Origin: DAISIK01 sp036822055
GTDB lineage: Bacteria; Verrucomicrobiota; Verrucomicrobiia; Opitutales; Puniceicoccaceae
DNA length: 64,000 nt
Assembly (NCBI GenBank): GCA_036822055.1
Contig: DAISIK010000010.1
Location: 1 to 64,000, forward strand
Reading direction: 5' to 3'
Shown here piece after piece: positions 24,838 to 34,336 of this stretch. Under the pieces are notes generated by a model that saw nothing but the letters and a program-made list of their open reading frames with translations, ran no database searches and had not been told where the DNA came from. Positions within the stretch are counted from its first letter, which is position 1. The number at the start of each line of letters is the position of its first letter. The position numbers and the translations under genes were made by a program.

Positions 24838-27818
24838 CCTTCGGAGCGGATCAAATGCTCGGCCTTCTTAAATTTAATCTTCTGGGTCTGGGTACCCCGC
24901 TTGATGGTGACCACCTCATTGCGCCCGACCTTGGGGACCTCCCGGCGAACCGGTTCAATTTTCGGGAGCGATACCTTGCTTTTGGGAGCTTGAGGTGACG
25001 AGGCGTTTCCGGTGGTGGTGCTGCCGCTCTGGAGTAAATTGGCACCTTCAGAAGGACCGGCTGTTCGGGAGGTGGCATTCATCCGGGCAAGCATGTTTTG
25101 GAAGGCCTGCAAATTGGTAGCTGAACGGAAGAGCGCTCCGCAGATCTCCCGCCTGACGTTTACCATGAGTTCCTCAAAGTAGGTGAAGGCCTCGGACTTG
25201 TATTCATTTAATGGATCCTTTTGGCCGTAGCCGCGCAGCCCTACGCTCCTTCTCAGCTCATCCATCTCCGTGAGATGGTCCTGCCAGAGCCGGTCGATAG
25301 AGCGTATGACGACGTAGCGAGCCAGCCCAATCAATGCCTCGGGATCTTCAAATTCGGATCGACTCCTAAAGGCATTTTGAATCCGCTCGTTGATCAATTT
25401 CAGAGATTCTTCCGGATTGGGGATGAGTTCATCCTTTTTCAGGCTGATTGGGAAACTACCATTTACCCAGTGGATGAATGAGGTAATGGCATCTTCGTCT
25501 GGCTCACTTGAGCCATAGAGAACGTCCAGCCGTTCACCGACCTCTTCCGAGATCATTTCGAGTGCGATTTCAGAGGGGTTCTCGGAATGAATCGCCTCAT
25601 TGCGAATTTCGTAGATGATTTCCCTTTGGCGATTGAGAACGTCGTCGTACTGGAGGAGTCGCTTCCGAATCGAAAAGTTCTGCTGTTCGACCTTCTTTTG
25701 AGCGTTTTCGATCGACCAGTTCAAGGTTCCTCCCTCGAGAACCTCGTCCTCGGAGAAGCTCTTCTCCAACAACCGGGTGAGCGGTCCTGCGTTGGCAAAG
25801 AGACGCATCAAATCATCTTCGAGGGAAACAAAGAATTTAGTGGTTCCAGGGTCTCCCTGGCGGGCACAACGCCCGCGAAGCTGCCGATCAATTCGGCGGG
25901 ATTCATGGCGTTCCGTACCGATGACGTAGAGTCCGCCCAGAGCTTCAACGCCCTCGCCGAGTTTGATGTCGGTTCCACGGCCAGCCATGTTGGTGGCAAT
26001 CGTGACGGCGCCCTTAGAGCCAGCCTTGGAAACGATATCAGCCTCCTGAGCATGAAACTTAGCGTTGAGGACGGTGTGCGGAATCTTTGATCGCTTAAGC
26101 ATCCGGCTGAGAAGCTCGGATGCTTCGACCGAGGCAGTCCCAACCAAAACTGGCTGTCCCCGGCCATGGGCCTCTTCGATTTCCTTAAGGGCTGCATTGT
26201 ATTTGGCTCGCCTGGTTTTGAATACGACGTCGTTAAGGTCCTCACGAATGCATTTTCGGTGGGTGGGAATAACCATCACGTTGGTGCGGTAGATGTCGTG
26301 AAGCTCTGAAGCCTCTGTCTCGGCCGTTCCGGTCATTCCTGCGAGCTGTTCGTAGAGGCGAAAGTAGTTTTGCAGGGTAATCGTTGCGTAGGTTTTGGTC
26401 TCTTTTTCGATTTTGACCCCCTCCTTGGCCTCGACGGCTTGATGGAGACCCTCGCTCCAACGACGACCAGGCATGATCCGCCCGGTATTTTCATCGACGA
26501 TCATAACCTTGCCGTCCTGGACGACATATTCGTCGTCCCTAGTGTAGAGGCTGTAGGCACGGAGAAGCTGGCTGATGGTGTGAATTTCCTCGCTGGCTGA
26601 GGAAAATTTATCCTGAGCTTCAGACTTAAGCCGCTCCCTTTCTCCCTCGCTAAGTGACTGATCGGCATCGATTCTTTGATAGGTCGATGGGAGATCCGGC
26701 AGGGTGAAGGCATCCCGGCTTCCCGGCCTGAGCAGTTCGCGCCCCTTCTCGGTGAGGTCGGCCTGATGCTGCTTTTCGTCGATGATGTAGAAGAGCTGTT
26801 CCTTTAATTTGTAGCGCTCTTGTTTCTTGAAGTCGTTGTTGATCTCCCCGTCGAATTTTTCAAACCGCTTTCGAAAACCAGGGTCCTCCATCAGCTTGAG
26901 CAGCTGTTTGTGCTTGGGCATCCCGTTCCGAATCAACCAGGCCAGCTCAATGGCTCTCTGGTCAGCCGGATCTGCTTCAAGCGCTCGCCGCGCTTCGGTT
27001 CCGAACTCATTGCAAAGGGAGGACTGAGCGCGAACCAGGCGCTCAATTTCGGGTTTCATGGCCAGGAAGGGGAGGGGGCGATCCTCCTGGGCAGGTCCGG
27101 AAATGATGAGAGGGGTGCGCGCCTCGTCGATGAGGATTGAGTCGGCCTCGTCGACGATGGCGAAGTAGTGCCCCCGCTGCACCTGGTCTTCAGCACGGGT
27201 GGCCATTCCATTGTCCCTCAGGTAGTCGAAACCAAATTCTGAAGCAGTGCCGTAGGTAATGTCCCGCGCGTACATTTCCCGCCGCTGGGCCGGGTCCATC
27301 TGGTTTTGGATGCATCCCACTGAAACGTCGAGGAAGTTGTAGAGGTTGCCCATCCAATCCGAATCCCGGAGGGCTAGGTAGTCGTTAACGGTTACCAGGT
27401 GGCACCCTTTCCCCGCGAGGGAGCGCAAATAAAATGGGCTGGTCGCGACCAGCGTCTTTCCCTCTCCGGTAGCCATCTCGGCGATGTTCCCCTCGTGGAG
27501 GGCAATCCCGCCGAGAAGCTGTACATCATAGTGAACCATCTCCCATTTAAGCGGGTACCCACAGACGTTGAAGGTTTTTCCGCACAACCGGCGAGCGGCA
27601 TTTTTGACGGCGGCGAAGGCCTCGGGAAGGATCGAGTCGAGGGTCTCGCCGTCCGCCACCCGCTTCCGAAACTCGGTTGTCTTGCCCCGCAAGGCCTCGT
27701 CCGAGAGGCGGGAATACTCTTCGTCGAGAAGGTTAATTCGAACGATGGTCGGGCGGCATCTGCGGATAAACTTCCGATAGTGCCGTCCCGATAGGGATTT
27801 GAAAAAAAGATTAATCAT
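24816..27818 (-). CDS. secA: Preprotein translocase ATPase SecA
   Basis: 1000 residues. Motor motifs are all visible: MATGEGKTLVA (Walker A), VDEADSILIDEARTPLIISG (Walker B), GMTGTAETEASE, NMAGRGTDIKLGEG and RRIDRQLRGRCARQGDPG. A long insertion of roughly 110 residues follows the IISGP motif (about 242-355), as in SecA of some non-proteobacterial phyla. The C-terminal tail has no cysteine-rich SecB/lipid-binding zinc motif; it ends in a basic segment (VVTIKRGTQTQKIKFKKAEH). It drives proteins through SecYEG at the inner membrane. ATG at 27818, just after the epimerase gene. Confidence 0.97.
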   Translation of the reverse strand: MINLFFKSLSGRHYRKFIRRCRPTIVRINLLDEEYSRLSDEALRGKTTEFRKRVADGETLDSILPEAFAAVKNAARRLCGKTFNVCGYPLKWEMVHYDVQLLGGIALHEGNIAEMATGEGKTLVATSPFYLRSLAGKGCHLVTVNDYLALRDSDWMGNLYNFLDVSVGCIQNQMDPAQRREMYARDITYGTASEFGFDYLRDNGMATRAEDQVQRGHYFAIVDEADSILIDEARTPLIISGPAQEDRPLPFLAMKPEIERLVRAQSSLCNEFGTEARRALEADPADQRAIELAWLIRNGMPKHKQLLKLMEDPGFRKRFEKFDGEINNDFKKQERYKLKEQLFYIIDEKQHQADLTEKGRELLRPGSRDAFTLPDLPSTYQRIDADQSLSEGERERLKSEAQDKFSSASEEIHTISQLLRAYSLYTRDDEYVVQDGKVMIVDENTGRIMPGRRWSEGLHQAVEAKEGVKIEKETKTYATITLQNYFRLYEQLAGMTGTAETEASELHDIYRTNVMVIPTHRKCIREDLNDVVFKTRRAKYNAALKEIEEAHGRGQPVLVGTASVEASELLSRMLKRSKIPHTVLNAKFHAQEADIVSKAGSKGAVTIATNMAGRGTDIKLGEGVEALGGLYVIGTERHESRRIDRQLRGRCARQGDPGTTKFFVSLEDDLMRLFANAGPLTRLLEKSFSEDEVLEGGTLNWSIENAQKKVEQQNFSIRKRLLQYDDVLNRQREIIYEIRNEAIHSENPSEIALEMISEEVGERLDVLYGSSEPDEDAITSFIHWVNGSFPISLKKDELIPNPEESLKLINERIQNAFRSRSEFEDPEALIGLARYVVIRSIDRLWQDHLTEMDELRRSVGLRGYGQKDPLNEYKSEAFTYFEELMVNVRREICGALFRSATNLQAFQNMLARMNATSRTAGPSEGANLLQSGSTTTGNASSPQAPKSKVSLPKIEPVRREVPKVGRNEVVTIKRGTQTQKIKFKKAEHLIRSEGWELVEK

Positions 27819-27824
27819 GAAAAC

Positions 27825-28760
27825 TCAAACATCCAAAAGACCGCGAAAGTAGCCGATGGTTCGCTTCAGCCCTTCCTCCAAGGGAATTTTTGGCTCCCAA
27901 TCGAGGACTCGTCGGGCGAGGGTGATGTCCGGCTGACGTTGCTTGGGGTCGTCACTGGGCAAGTCCATGGTGACCAACTTTGACTTCCCTCCGACGAGGG
28001 AAAGAACCTTCTCGGCAAGTTCGCGGATGGTAAATTCTCCGGGGTTCCCGATGTTGATCGGCCCAATCGTCTGGTCCTGATTCATGGTGCGAAAGATCGC
28101 CTCCACCAAATCGTCAACATAACAAAAGGAGCGGGTCTGCTGACCGTCTCCATAGATCGTGATGTCCTCGCCCTGCAGCGCCTGCACGATAAAATTGGAG
28201 ACTACCCGCCCATCGTTCGGCAGCATTCTGGGCCCGTAGGTGTTGAAGATGCGGACCACTCGGACATCAACCCCATTCTGGCGATGATAGTCGAAGAAAA
28301 GGGTCTCGGCGCAGCGCTTGCCTTCGTCGTAACAAGCCCGAATTCCGATCGGGTTGACGTTCCCACGGTAAGATTCTGGCTGAGGATGAACGTCGGGATC
28401 CCCATAGACCTCCGAAGTTGAGGCTTGCAGAGCCCTCGCTCCAACTCGCTTGGCGAGGCCGAGGGTATTGATCGCTCCCATCACAGAGGTTTTGACCGTC
28501 TTGATCGGGTTGTGCTGGTAAAATACGGGAGAGGCCGGGCAGGCGAGGTTGTAGATCTGATCGACCTCAAATTTGAAAGGATCCACAACGTCGTGCCGGA
28601 TTAGCTCGAAATTCAAATGGTTCAGGAGGTGGGCCACGTTCGACTTTCGACCCGTGAAATGGTTGTCGAGGGCGATGACCTCGTCACCGCGTTCAATTAA
28701 CTTCTCACAGAGGTGACTTCCAAGAAAGCCGGCTCCGCCTGTTACAAGAATTCGTGCCAT
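27825..28760 (-). CDS. UDP-glucuronate decarboxylase-like NAD-dependent epimerase
   Basis: 311 residues from the ATG at 28760; a TTG two codons earlier is not needed. The extended SDR fold has RILVTGGAGFLGSHLC at the N-terminus. STSEVYGDP and ACYDEGKRCAE follow, with the YXXXK pair, then RIFNTYGPRM. QQTRSFCYVDDLVEAI is typical of UDP-glucuronate decarboxylases (UXS), which make UDP-xylose from UDP-glucuronate. That assignment rests on remembered motifs; dTDP-glucose 4,6-dehydratase relatives are close. It lies six bases upstream of secA on the same strand and supplies nucleotide sugar for surface glycans. Confidence 0.88.
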   Translation of the reverse strand: MARILVTGGAGFLGSHLCEKLIERGDEVIALDNHFTGRKSNVAHLLNHLNFELIRHDVVDPFKFEVDQIYNLACPASPVFYQHNPIKTVKTSVMGAINTLGLAKRVGARALQASTSEVYGDPDVHPQPESYRGNVNPIGIRACYDEGKRCAETLFFDYHRQNGVDVRVVRIFNTYGPRMLPNDGRVVSNFIVQALQGEDITIYGDGQQTRSFCYVDDLVEAIFRTMNQDQTIGPINIGNPGEFTIRELAEKVLSLVGGKSKLVTMDLPSDDPKQRQPDITLARRVLDWEPKIPLEEGLKRTIGYFRGLLDV

Positions 28761-28985
28761 GTGCAATAGTGATTAAGCTGACCAGAAAAGATGGTTTCAG
28801 ATCAGGATTCAACCCGCGAATTAAAGGATCCCGAGAATGCCTTTTCACCGGAGGCGAGAAAGGATCCCTAACAGCCTCCAAACCCTCCGAGAACTCATGG
28901 GCAGCAGCAGAAAGACAGGTGAGCCGAGGGCTGGATCAACGGCGGGAAAACCATGGGTATCGTGAGGGATGCCGCCACTGTTGGC

Positions 28986-29060
28986 TGGTGCGGGCGGAGG
29001 GAGTCGAACCCTCGTCTCAAGCTTGGGAAGCTCACATAATAGCCGTTATACGACGCCCGC
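28986..29060 (-). tRNA. tRNA-Gly (anticodon CCC)
   Basis: On the minus strand the acceptor stem is GCGGGCG/CGCCCGC, the anticodon loop TTCCCAA gives CCC, the T loop is TTCGACT, the discriminator is A and CCA is encoded. It is 75 nt long. It reads GGG only; the window's second tRNA-Gly (44445-44519) has anticodon TCC. Confidence 0.95.
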
Positions 29061-29130
29061 TTAGAATCTACTAGTGAAGCACGTGCAACAAGCGGTGAGC
29101 AAGTAGATTGTTGGCTCAGGATTGCCCAAG

Positions 29131-30669
29131 TCACTTTGCCTCTTCAACAAACCGAGCTTCTCGAATCACGGTAATGCGGATGGTTCCAGGATAGTGCAAC
29201 TGCTCCTCAATCTGGTTTCGGATCTTGAGGGAGATTTTTCTCGCTTCTTCATCTGAGACCTTGCCCGGGTCGACAATCACCCGGATTTCGCGGCCTGCCT
29301 GAAGGGCGTAGCATTCACTCACCCCTTTGATCTCACGAGCGATGTCCTCGAGTGATCTCAGCCGCTGAATGAATCCCTGAGTGGAGTCGGACCGTGCTCC
29401 GGGACGAGCTGCCGAGAGCGTATCTGCCAACATCAGCAGGCCGACAAATGGCGTAAAAGCCTCGACCTCTTCATGGCTTGCTTCGACGGCATTGACCACC
29501 TCAAGAGGCTCGCCGTAGCGACGCAAAAGGGCACCTGCAGCAGCTGCATGGCTCCCCTCATATTCCTCGGACATCGCCTTGCCGATGTCATGAAAGAGAC
29601 CAGCCCGTTTTGCCAAGACTGGATCCAAACCAATTTCCGAGGCAAGCAAGGAGGAAAAGAAAGCCACCTCGATGGAATGGGAAAGGGTATTTTGACCGTT
29701 GGAGTGGCGAAAATGCAATTGGCCGAGCAGCGAAACGATCTCCGGGTGGACATTGTTGAGCTTCAGCTTGGAAACGGCTTCCTCCCCCAGGGCTATGGTG
29801 AGCTTTTTGACATCGGCATTCGCCTCCTGAACCGCTTCCTCAATGTTTGCCGGATGAATCCTGCCATCTAGAATCAATTTAACCAGAGCCTGACGGGCAA
29901 TCTCGCGCCTTAACGGATCGAAAGCGGAGATGAGCACCATCCCGGGACTCTCGTCGATCATCAGGGTGGTGCCAGTTTCTGACTCAAAGCTCCGGATGTT
30001 GCGTCCCTCTCTCCCAATCAGGCGGCCCTTCATTTCCTCGTTGGGAATTTCCACCTGGGTGAGGGTGTGTTCGTTCATGGCCTGGACACACATCCGCTGC
30101 ATGGCCGAGAGAAGGGTCCGTTTTGCTTCGCTATCAATTTGGGAAGCATTCCGCTGCTCAACGAAAAATGGTCGGCGGATTGACTCCGATCCGATGGATT
30201 TCGAAAGCTCGGCCCTCAGCTCTTCTTTAGCGTCATCAGCGCTGAGACCAGAGACTTTTGAAAGAGCTGCGGTCAGCCGATCTCTTTCGGCACTCAGGGC
30301 CTCAGTTTGCTCAAGAAGGGAAGCTTCTCGGGTCTTCAGTGCTGAGATTCGCCTCCGGTACTCTTCACGGGTGAGGGCGAGTGGAGTACCAAAGCGATCC
30401 TCCTCTGGCTGGCTGGGGTCCTGAGGCTGATTACCGGACTCTCCTGAGCCGTTAGCCAGACCAACCCCATCATCTGCTGTGTGCTGCTGGAGGGAAGCGG
30501 TTGCCTCTGAGCGAAGCGCCTGCGGGGGGGGCATTTCCTTGTTTTCGGTCTTAAGATTGATCTGGTTCTCAAGGACCAAAATCCTCTTTTGGAGCCACCG
30601 GAGAACAAAGACGACAACACCTCCGAGGATGGTCACCAAAATGAGAAATGGTGCATTTATACTATTCAT
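29131..30669 (-). CDS. rny: Ribonuclease Y
   Basis: 512 residues with the full RNase Y plan. A membrane anchor lies at about 7-25 (FLILVTILGGVVVFVLRW), then a coiled-coil region (about 28-200) rich in Glu, Arg and Ala. A KH domain has GRLIGREGRNIRSFE, and an HD domain has LFHDIGKAMSEE with the metal-binding HD pair. The C-terminal segment ends IRITVIREARFVEE. It starts bulk mRNA decay with endonucleolytic cuts near the inner membrane. It is transcribed on the same strand as the SRP RNA 59 bases upstream. Confidence 0.95.
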   Translation of the reverse strand: MNSINAPFLILVTILGGVVVFVLRWLQKRILVLENQINLKTENKEMPPPQALRSEATASLQQHTADDGVGLANGSGESGNQPQDPSQPEEDRFGTPLALTREEYRRRISALKTREASLLEQTEALSAERDRLTAALSKVSGLSADDAKEELRAELSKSIGSESIRRPFFVEQRNASQIDSEAKRTLLSAMQRMCVQAMNEHTLTQVEIPNEEMKGRLIGREGRNIRSFESETGTTLMIDESPGMVLISAFDPLRREIARQALVKLILDGRIHPANIEEAVQEANADVKKLTIALGEEAVSKLKLNNVHPEIVSLLGQLHFRHSNGQNTLSHSIEVAFFSSLLASEIGLDPVLAKRAGLFHDIGKAMSEEYEGSHAAAAGALLRRYGEPLEVVNAVEASHEEVEAFTPFVGLLMLADTLSAARPGARSDSTQGFIQRLRSLEDIAREIKGVSECYALQAGREIRVIVDPGKVSDEEARKISLKIRNQIEEQLHYPGTIRITVIREARFVEEAK

Positions 30670-30728
30670 CAGGCCTGAAAAGGACCGCTGGGAAACTGAT
30701 TTTCCGAGCGGATGATTCGGAAATAGGT

Positions 30729-30828
30729 GAGGCCAGGTAACCTACGGCACACTCGAATCGCGACTACCGTTGCTCCCTTCCGGGCCTGGCGGGGTTCGCC
30801 CGACCGTCGTTGCATAGGCCCCGACCTC
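30729..30828 (-). ncRNA. ffs: Signal recognition particle RNA, small bacterial (4.5S) type
   Basis: On the minus strand the hallmark helix 8 is present, with a GCCAGGCCCGGAAGGGAGCAA stretch (its GGAA tetraloop and symmetric loop that bind Ffh), preceded by GGCGAACC and followed by GGTAG. The arms outside it pair as GAGG with CCTC and CCTAT with GTAGG. About 100 nt, the usual length of the 4.5S type. It works with Ffh in cotranslational targeting. Ends are placed by the outermost pairs and may be off by a few bases. Confidence 0.92.
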
Positions 30829-30907
30829 TCTAGAAGACTCTCAAATTGACGGCTTGAATGCAAATACAATCGCTGGCTCATATGGTGGGCCGGCGCGTCG
30901 GGGACAA

Positions 30908-32077
30908 TCATTGGAAGGTGACGGATGAGAGAACACTTGATCCCTGACCAACCAAGTCGGGGATTGCTTCACGGATCCAAAGAATCGTCAGTCCGTTCAG
31001 CCCAGTTTCACGAGGGATGGAAATGACGCTGAACTGCTGAGAAACCACGTCGTCCGGGCTTTCATGATAGGTGCCCTCGATGACGATGGCATCCTGCCCC
31101 TGAATCTGAGTGCGGTATCGGTTCGATATAGTTCCTTCAGACTTGGTCGAGAGAAACGGGGTGACCGCATCCTTTTCAATCAAACGTGCAAGTAGGGTGA
31201 GCCCCGCGGGAGACGAGGGTTCTTCATGTGCGAAGGATAAGGGATTGAAGACTACCGTTTCCCCCGGTGTTGTTTCGCCGTCACCATCCCAGGAGAAGTG
31301 AAGCAATGCTGCAACCTTGGGGTATCCAGTTGCGGTTGGATTAAGGTAAAATGGCAAGGCGACGGTGAATTGGAGAGGAGCCGGATCGGATCTTCCAAAC
31401 AAGGAAAGAAACTCCTCATTCACCTCTATTTGTCGATATCGAGGAGACCCGTCGGTGGAAATAAAGTCACTGGGACGAGGGGATTGATAGGGCCATGCCT
31501 GATAGGGCAACACTGCCATAATCCCGAGTTCCTCCTCCGGGGGGAACCTGAGCGAAGCCAATTCCCGCAGCCAAATCGGACCAAGGCGAGCGACTTGCCC
31601 CTCTAGCAAATCCGACTTTTCTACCGGAACACGCCGGACATATTCTCGCGCTTCCACACCCGTCTCATCGATTTGATTGAAGTAGTACAAATGGTATTCA
31701 AGCTCTTGAGACTGGGGAATCTGAAGGGTAACAAAAAAGGCCGCCCGATCTTCCCTCCGGTTCGGTATTTCATGAATCTCTGCCCCTGGAAACACCTCAA
31801 AGATCGACTTGGCTCGTTCAAGGACCTCACCTAGAGATCCTTTGCGGACGATCATCTGAGTTAGCTCTTCTTCAACTGTTGTGTCGCTCCCCGCAATGGG
31901 ACTCCATGACGCAATGAAAGTGTTGGCAAAGGTTTCAATTCTGGTCGGATGAAAAGCGGTCGTGCCGAAGAGAATCTCAGCCGGGCGATCGGAATCAGAG
32001 CTTTCCGCAGCAATGAAAAGTGCAGAGCCGCAGAACCAGGTAAGTAGAAAGAAAAATTTCAAATTCAATGCTGGCAC
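30908..32077 (-). CDS. Secreted protein of unknown function
   Basis: 389 residues, not recognised. A signal peptide is clear: MPALNLKFFFLLTWFCGSALFIAA, with a hydrophobic core and a small-residue cleavage region before ESSDSD. The mature part is soluble and mixed alpha/beta. Strand-like segments such as FFVTLQIP, LQFTVALPFYL and AALLHFSW suggest a periplasmic or outer-face beta-rich protein. No catalytic motif was found. It starts 11 bases after the stop of the MASE1 hybrid kinase on the same strand, so it is probably made with the kinase. It could be a sensor partner or an effector. Confidence 0.75.
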   Translation of the reverse strand: MPALNLKFFFLLTWFCGSALFIAAESSDSDRPAEILFGTTAFHPTRIETFANTFIASWSPIAGSDTTVEEELTQMIVRKGSLGEVLERAKSIFEVFPGAEIHEIPNRREDRAAFFVTLQIPQSQELEYHLYYFNQIDETGVEAREYVRRVPVEKSDLLEGQVARLGPIWLRELASLRFPPEEELGIMAVLPYQAWPYQSPRPSDFISTDGSPRYRQIEVNEEFLSLFGRSDPAPLQFTVALPFYLNPTATGYPKVAALLHFSWDGDGETTPGETVVFNPLSFAHEEPSSPAGLTLLARLIEKDAVTPFLSTKSEGTISNRYRTQIQGQDAIVIEGTYHESPDDVVSQQFSVISIPRETGLNGLTILWIREAIPDLVGQGSSVLSSVTFQ

Positions 32078-32088
32078 CGTCCTTCAAA

Positions 32089-34233
32089 TTATTTTTTTTT
32101 GGCGTCTGAGAGAATCTCCCGACTGGCTGAGAGGTCTCGTATCATGCTGGCGAGATTGGCGAGCTTGACCGGTTTGCTCAAGTGATAGTTCATGCCCGCC
32201 TCGAGGCAGGATTCCCGGTCGTCGCGCAGGGCAAAGGCAGTCACCGCAACGATGGGAATCTGGGGGTCATTGATCCCGTGTTCCCCGTTGCGGATGCGGC
32301 GAGTTGCCTCAAGTCCATCAACCTTGGGCATCTGAACATCCATTAAAATAACGTCAAATCGCCGTTCCTTGAGAAAACTGATGACCTCCTCACCGTCAGA
32401 GGCTATCTCGCAATCGTAGCCCATTCGGGAGAGGATCTGGCGGATCACCTTCTGGTTTATTTTATTATCCTCAGCGACCAAAATGTCGAGCGGGTTGCCC
32501 TTGGCCAGGTTGTGATAGTTGGCCAGCTCTGGCCGGTCCGAGTCCTCATCCGGATAGTTCCCCAGGGCTCCCTTTTCTTCTGATCTGAGGAAGCGAAGTT
32601 TGAAATAGACGCTGGTCCCGTAGCCGTGACGACTTTCCAGCCAAATATTGCCGGCCATCGCCTCGCACAAATTGCGACAAATGGCCAGCCCGAGACCGGT
32701 GCCCCCGTAAGCCGGGGAGATGGTATCGTTGGCCTGAACAAAGGGTTCGAAAAGCTTGCCGGCTTCCTCGGGCTTGATGCCTATCCCCGTATCGGCGCAT
32801 CGGAACTTAATGGTTATTGATCGTTCCGCCAGTTCCTCGACGGTCACTGATAAAGTGACCGATCCCTGGTCGGTGAACTTAATGGCGTTTCCAATCACAT
32901 TGGTCAGGATCTGGCGAAGTCTGACCGAATCCCCGACAATGAATTCTGGCACGTCCGATTCAACCACGGATCTGAGTTCGATCCCCTTGTTGGCGGCTTT
33001 GATGTGGAAGAAACTGATGACCTCCTTAATGGTGCGTCCGGGCGAAAACTTCTTTAACTTCAGATCGAGTTGACCAGAGACAATCCGGTTAAAATCGAGG
33101 ATTTCATCAATCAAAGTGAGCAAGCTCTCACCACTCGAGCGGATGAGCTGGACATGCTCCTCCTGGGTTCCACTCATGCGGGAATCAAGGAGGAGGTTGG
33201 TGAACCCAATCACTCCATTGAGTGGTGTCCTGAGCTCATGCGACATCATGGACAGGAACTTACTTTTTGCAAGGTTGGCTCGCTCAGCGCTTTCAGCAAG
33301 TTCCCGAGCCTCCTTTACCGATAACTTCAATCTCCGGTTTACTTCCCGGAGCAACGATTCGTTCCCAACGTGCTCCGTGGCTGCCCCGCCCAGTGAAACA
33401 GCGACCAGGCCGACGATCAGGAGCGCCAGTTGGGCGGTGAAGTTTCGATCAACCACCACAACCTGCTCGAAGATCCCCAGACCGCCGACTATTCCCAGGA
33501 TCAAGGTGAAGGTGGTGAGGATGGAAACAAGAATCGCGCCGTGAACCCCGAAGCGACAGGACGCCCAGATGAGAAAAGTGAAAATGAGCAAGGCGAGGCT
33601 CAAGGGCGGGGTATAGCGATCAAATCCCGAGCCGAAAATGTACCCAGCAAAAAGTAAAAGACTGGTAACCAAGGCTAGAATTTCGATGCGAATGAGCGTC
33701 GAAAGCTTGGGCGGGTGCCTCCATACCGTAATCGCGGGAGCAAAGATCAGAACGGCCACAAATCCGCCCATCCAGTGCTCCAGAAAAACGCCTGAATAAT
33801 TTCCAGCCAGAATGCTCCCGCGGAGTTGCTCGAGCCCGGGCAGACCCAGTGCGACCGGGAGGGGTGCCACCACAGCCGTGAGGAGAAGCAACCCGATGTC
33901 CCGAATCGTCGGGAACATGATGTCGATTTCAGCGCGACGATAAATCTGAAGCGAAAGAACTCCCCCAACAGCATAAAGGGCACCTTCAGCTAGAATGGTG
34001 GGATCAATCGAAAGACCAGATTGAGCAAGGCCGACAGCGAGAGACCCAACCACGGCAGCAAAGACCCCAATCCATCCAAACAAAAAGACTGTACCAACGG
34101 TGACCCCGATTGGTCCAAGTAAAACCGGAGAAAGCTCACCCTCGACGGCAAACGGAATAGTCGCAAACCACGAGAGAACGAACGCCAAGGTTAGGACTAT
34201 ACCCAAAAAAATGCGCTTTAACGCACGAACCAT
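32089..34233 (-). CDS. MASE1 hybrid sensor histidine kinase with receiver domain
   Basis: 714 residues from the ATG at 34233; a TTG start would add 14. Residues about 8-290 are a MASE1-like integral membrane sensor with eight or so segments. A short coiled coil leads to HisKA with the phosphorylated histidine in SHELRTPLNG (H332). The ATPase domain has NAIKFTDQGSVTL, ADTGIGI and GGTGLGLAICRNL. The C-terminal receiver begins ILVAEDNKINQ and has the phosphoacceptor aspartate in VILMDVQMPKVDG. The stimulus is unknown. No separate output regulator is encoded next to it; the neighbouring gene is an unknown secreted protein. Confidence 0.92.
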   Translation of the reverse strand: MVRALKRIFLGIVLTLAFVLSWFATIPFAVEGELSPVLLGPIGVTVGTVFLFGWIGVFAAVVGSLAVGLAQSGLSIDPTILAEGALYAVGGVLSLQIYRRAEIDIMFPTIRDIGLLLLTAVVAPLPVALGLPGLEQLRGSILAGNYSGVFLEHWMGGFVAVLIFAPAITVWRHPPKLSTLIRIEILALVTSLLLFAGYIFGSGFDRYTPPLSLALLIFTFLIWASCRFGVHGAILVSILTTFTLILGIVGGLGIFEQVVVVDRNFTAQLALLIVGLVAVSLGGAATEHVGNESLLREVNRRLKLSVKEARELAESAERANLAKSKFLSMMSHELRTPLNGVIGFTNLLLDSRMSGTQEEHVQLIRSSGESLLTLIDEILDFNRIVSGQLDLKLKKFSPGRTIKEVISFFHIKAANKGIELRSVVESDVPEFIVGDSVRLRQILTNVIGNAIKFTDQGSVTLSVTVEELAERSITIKFRCADTGIGIKPEEAGKLFEPFVQANDTISPAYGGTGLGLAICRNLCEAMAGNIWLESRHGYGTSVYFKLRFLRSEEKGALGNYPDEDSDRPELANYHNLAKGNPLDILVAEDNKINQKVIRQILSRMGYDCEIASDGEEVISFLKERRFDVILMDVQMPKVDGLEATRRIRNGEHGINDPQIPIVAVTAFALRDDRESCLEAGMNYHLSKPVKLANLASMIRDLSASREILSDAKKK

Positions 34234-34336
34234 CTTCCATTGGTTGCAGTTTTTTTTCCAATACACAAGCCACAAGAATCGCGGAAGTGCTTAGAGGGCT
34301 GTCAGATGGGGATGCATTTTGAAATCTTGCCCATAG

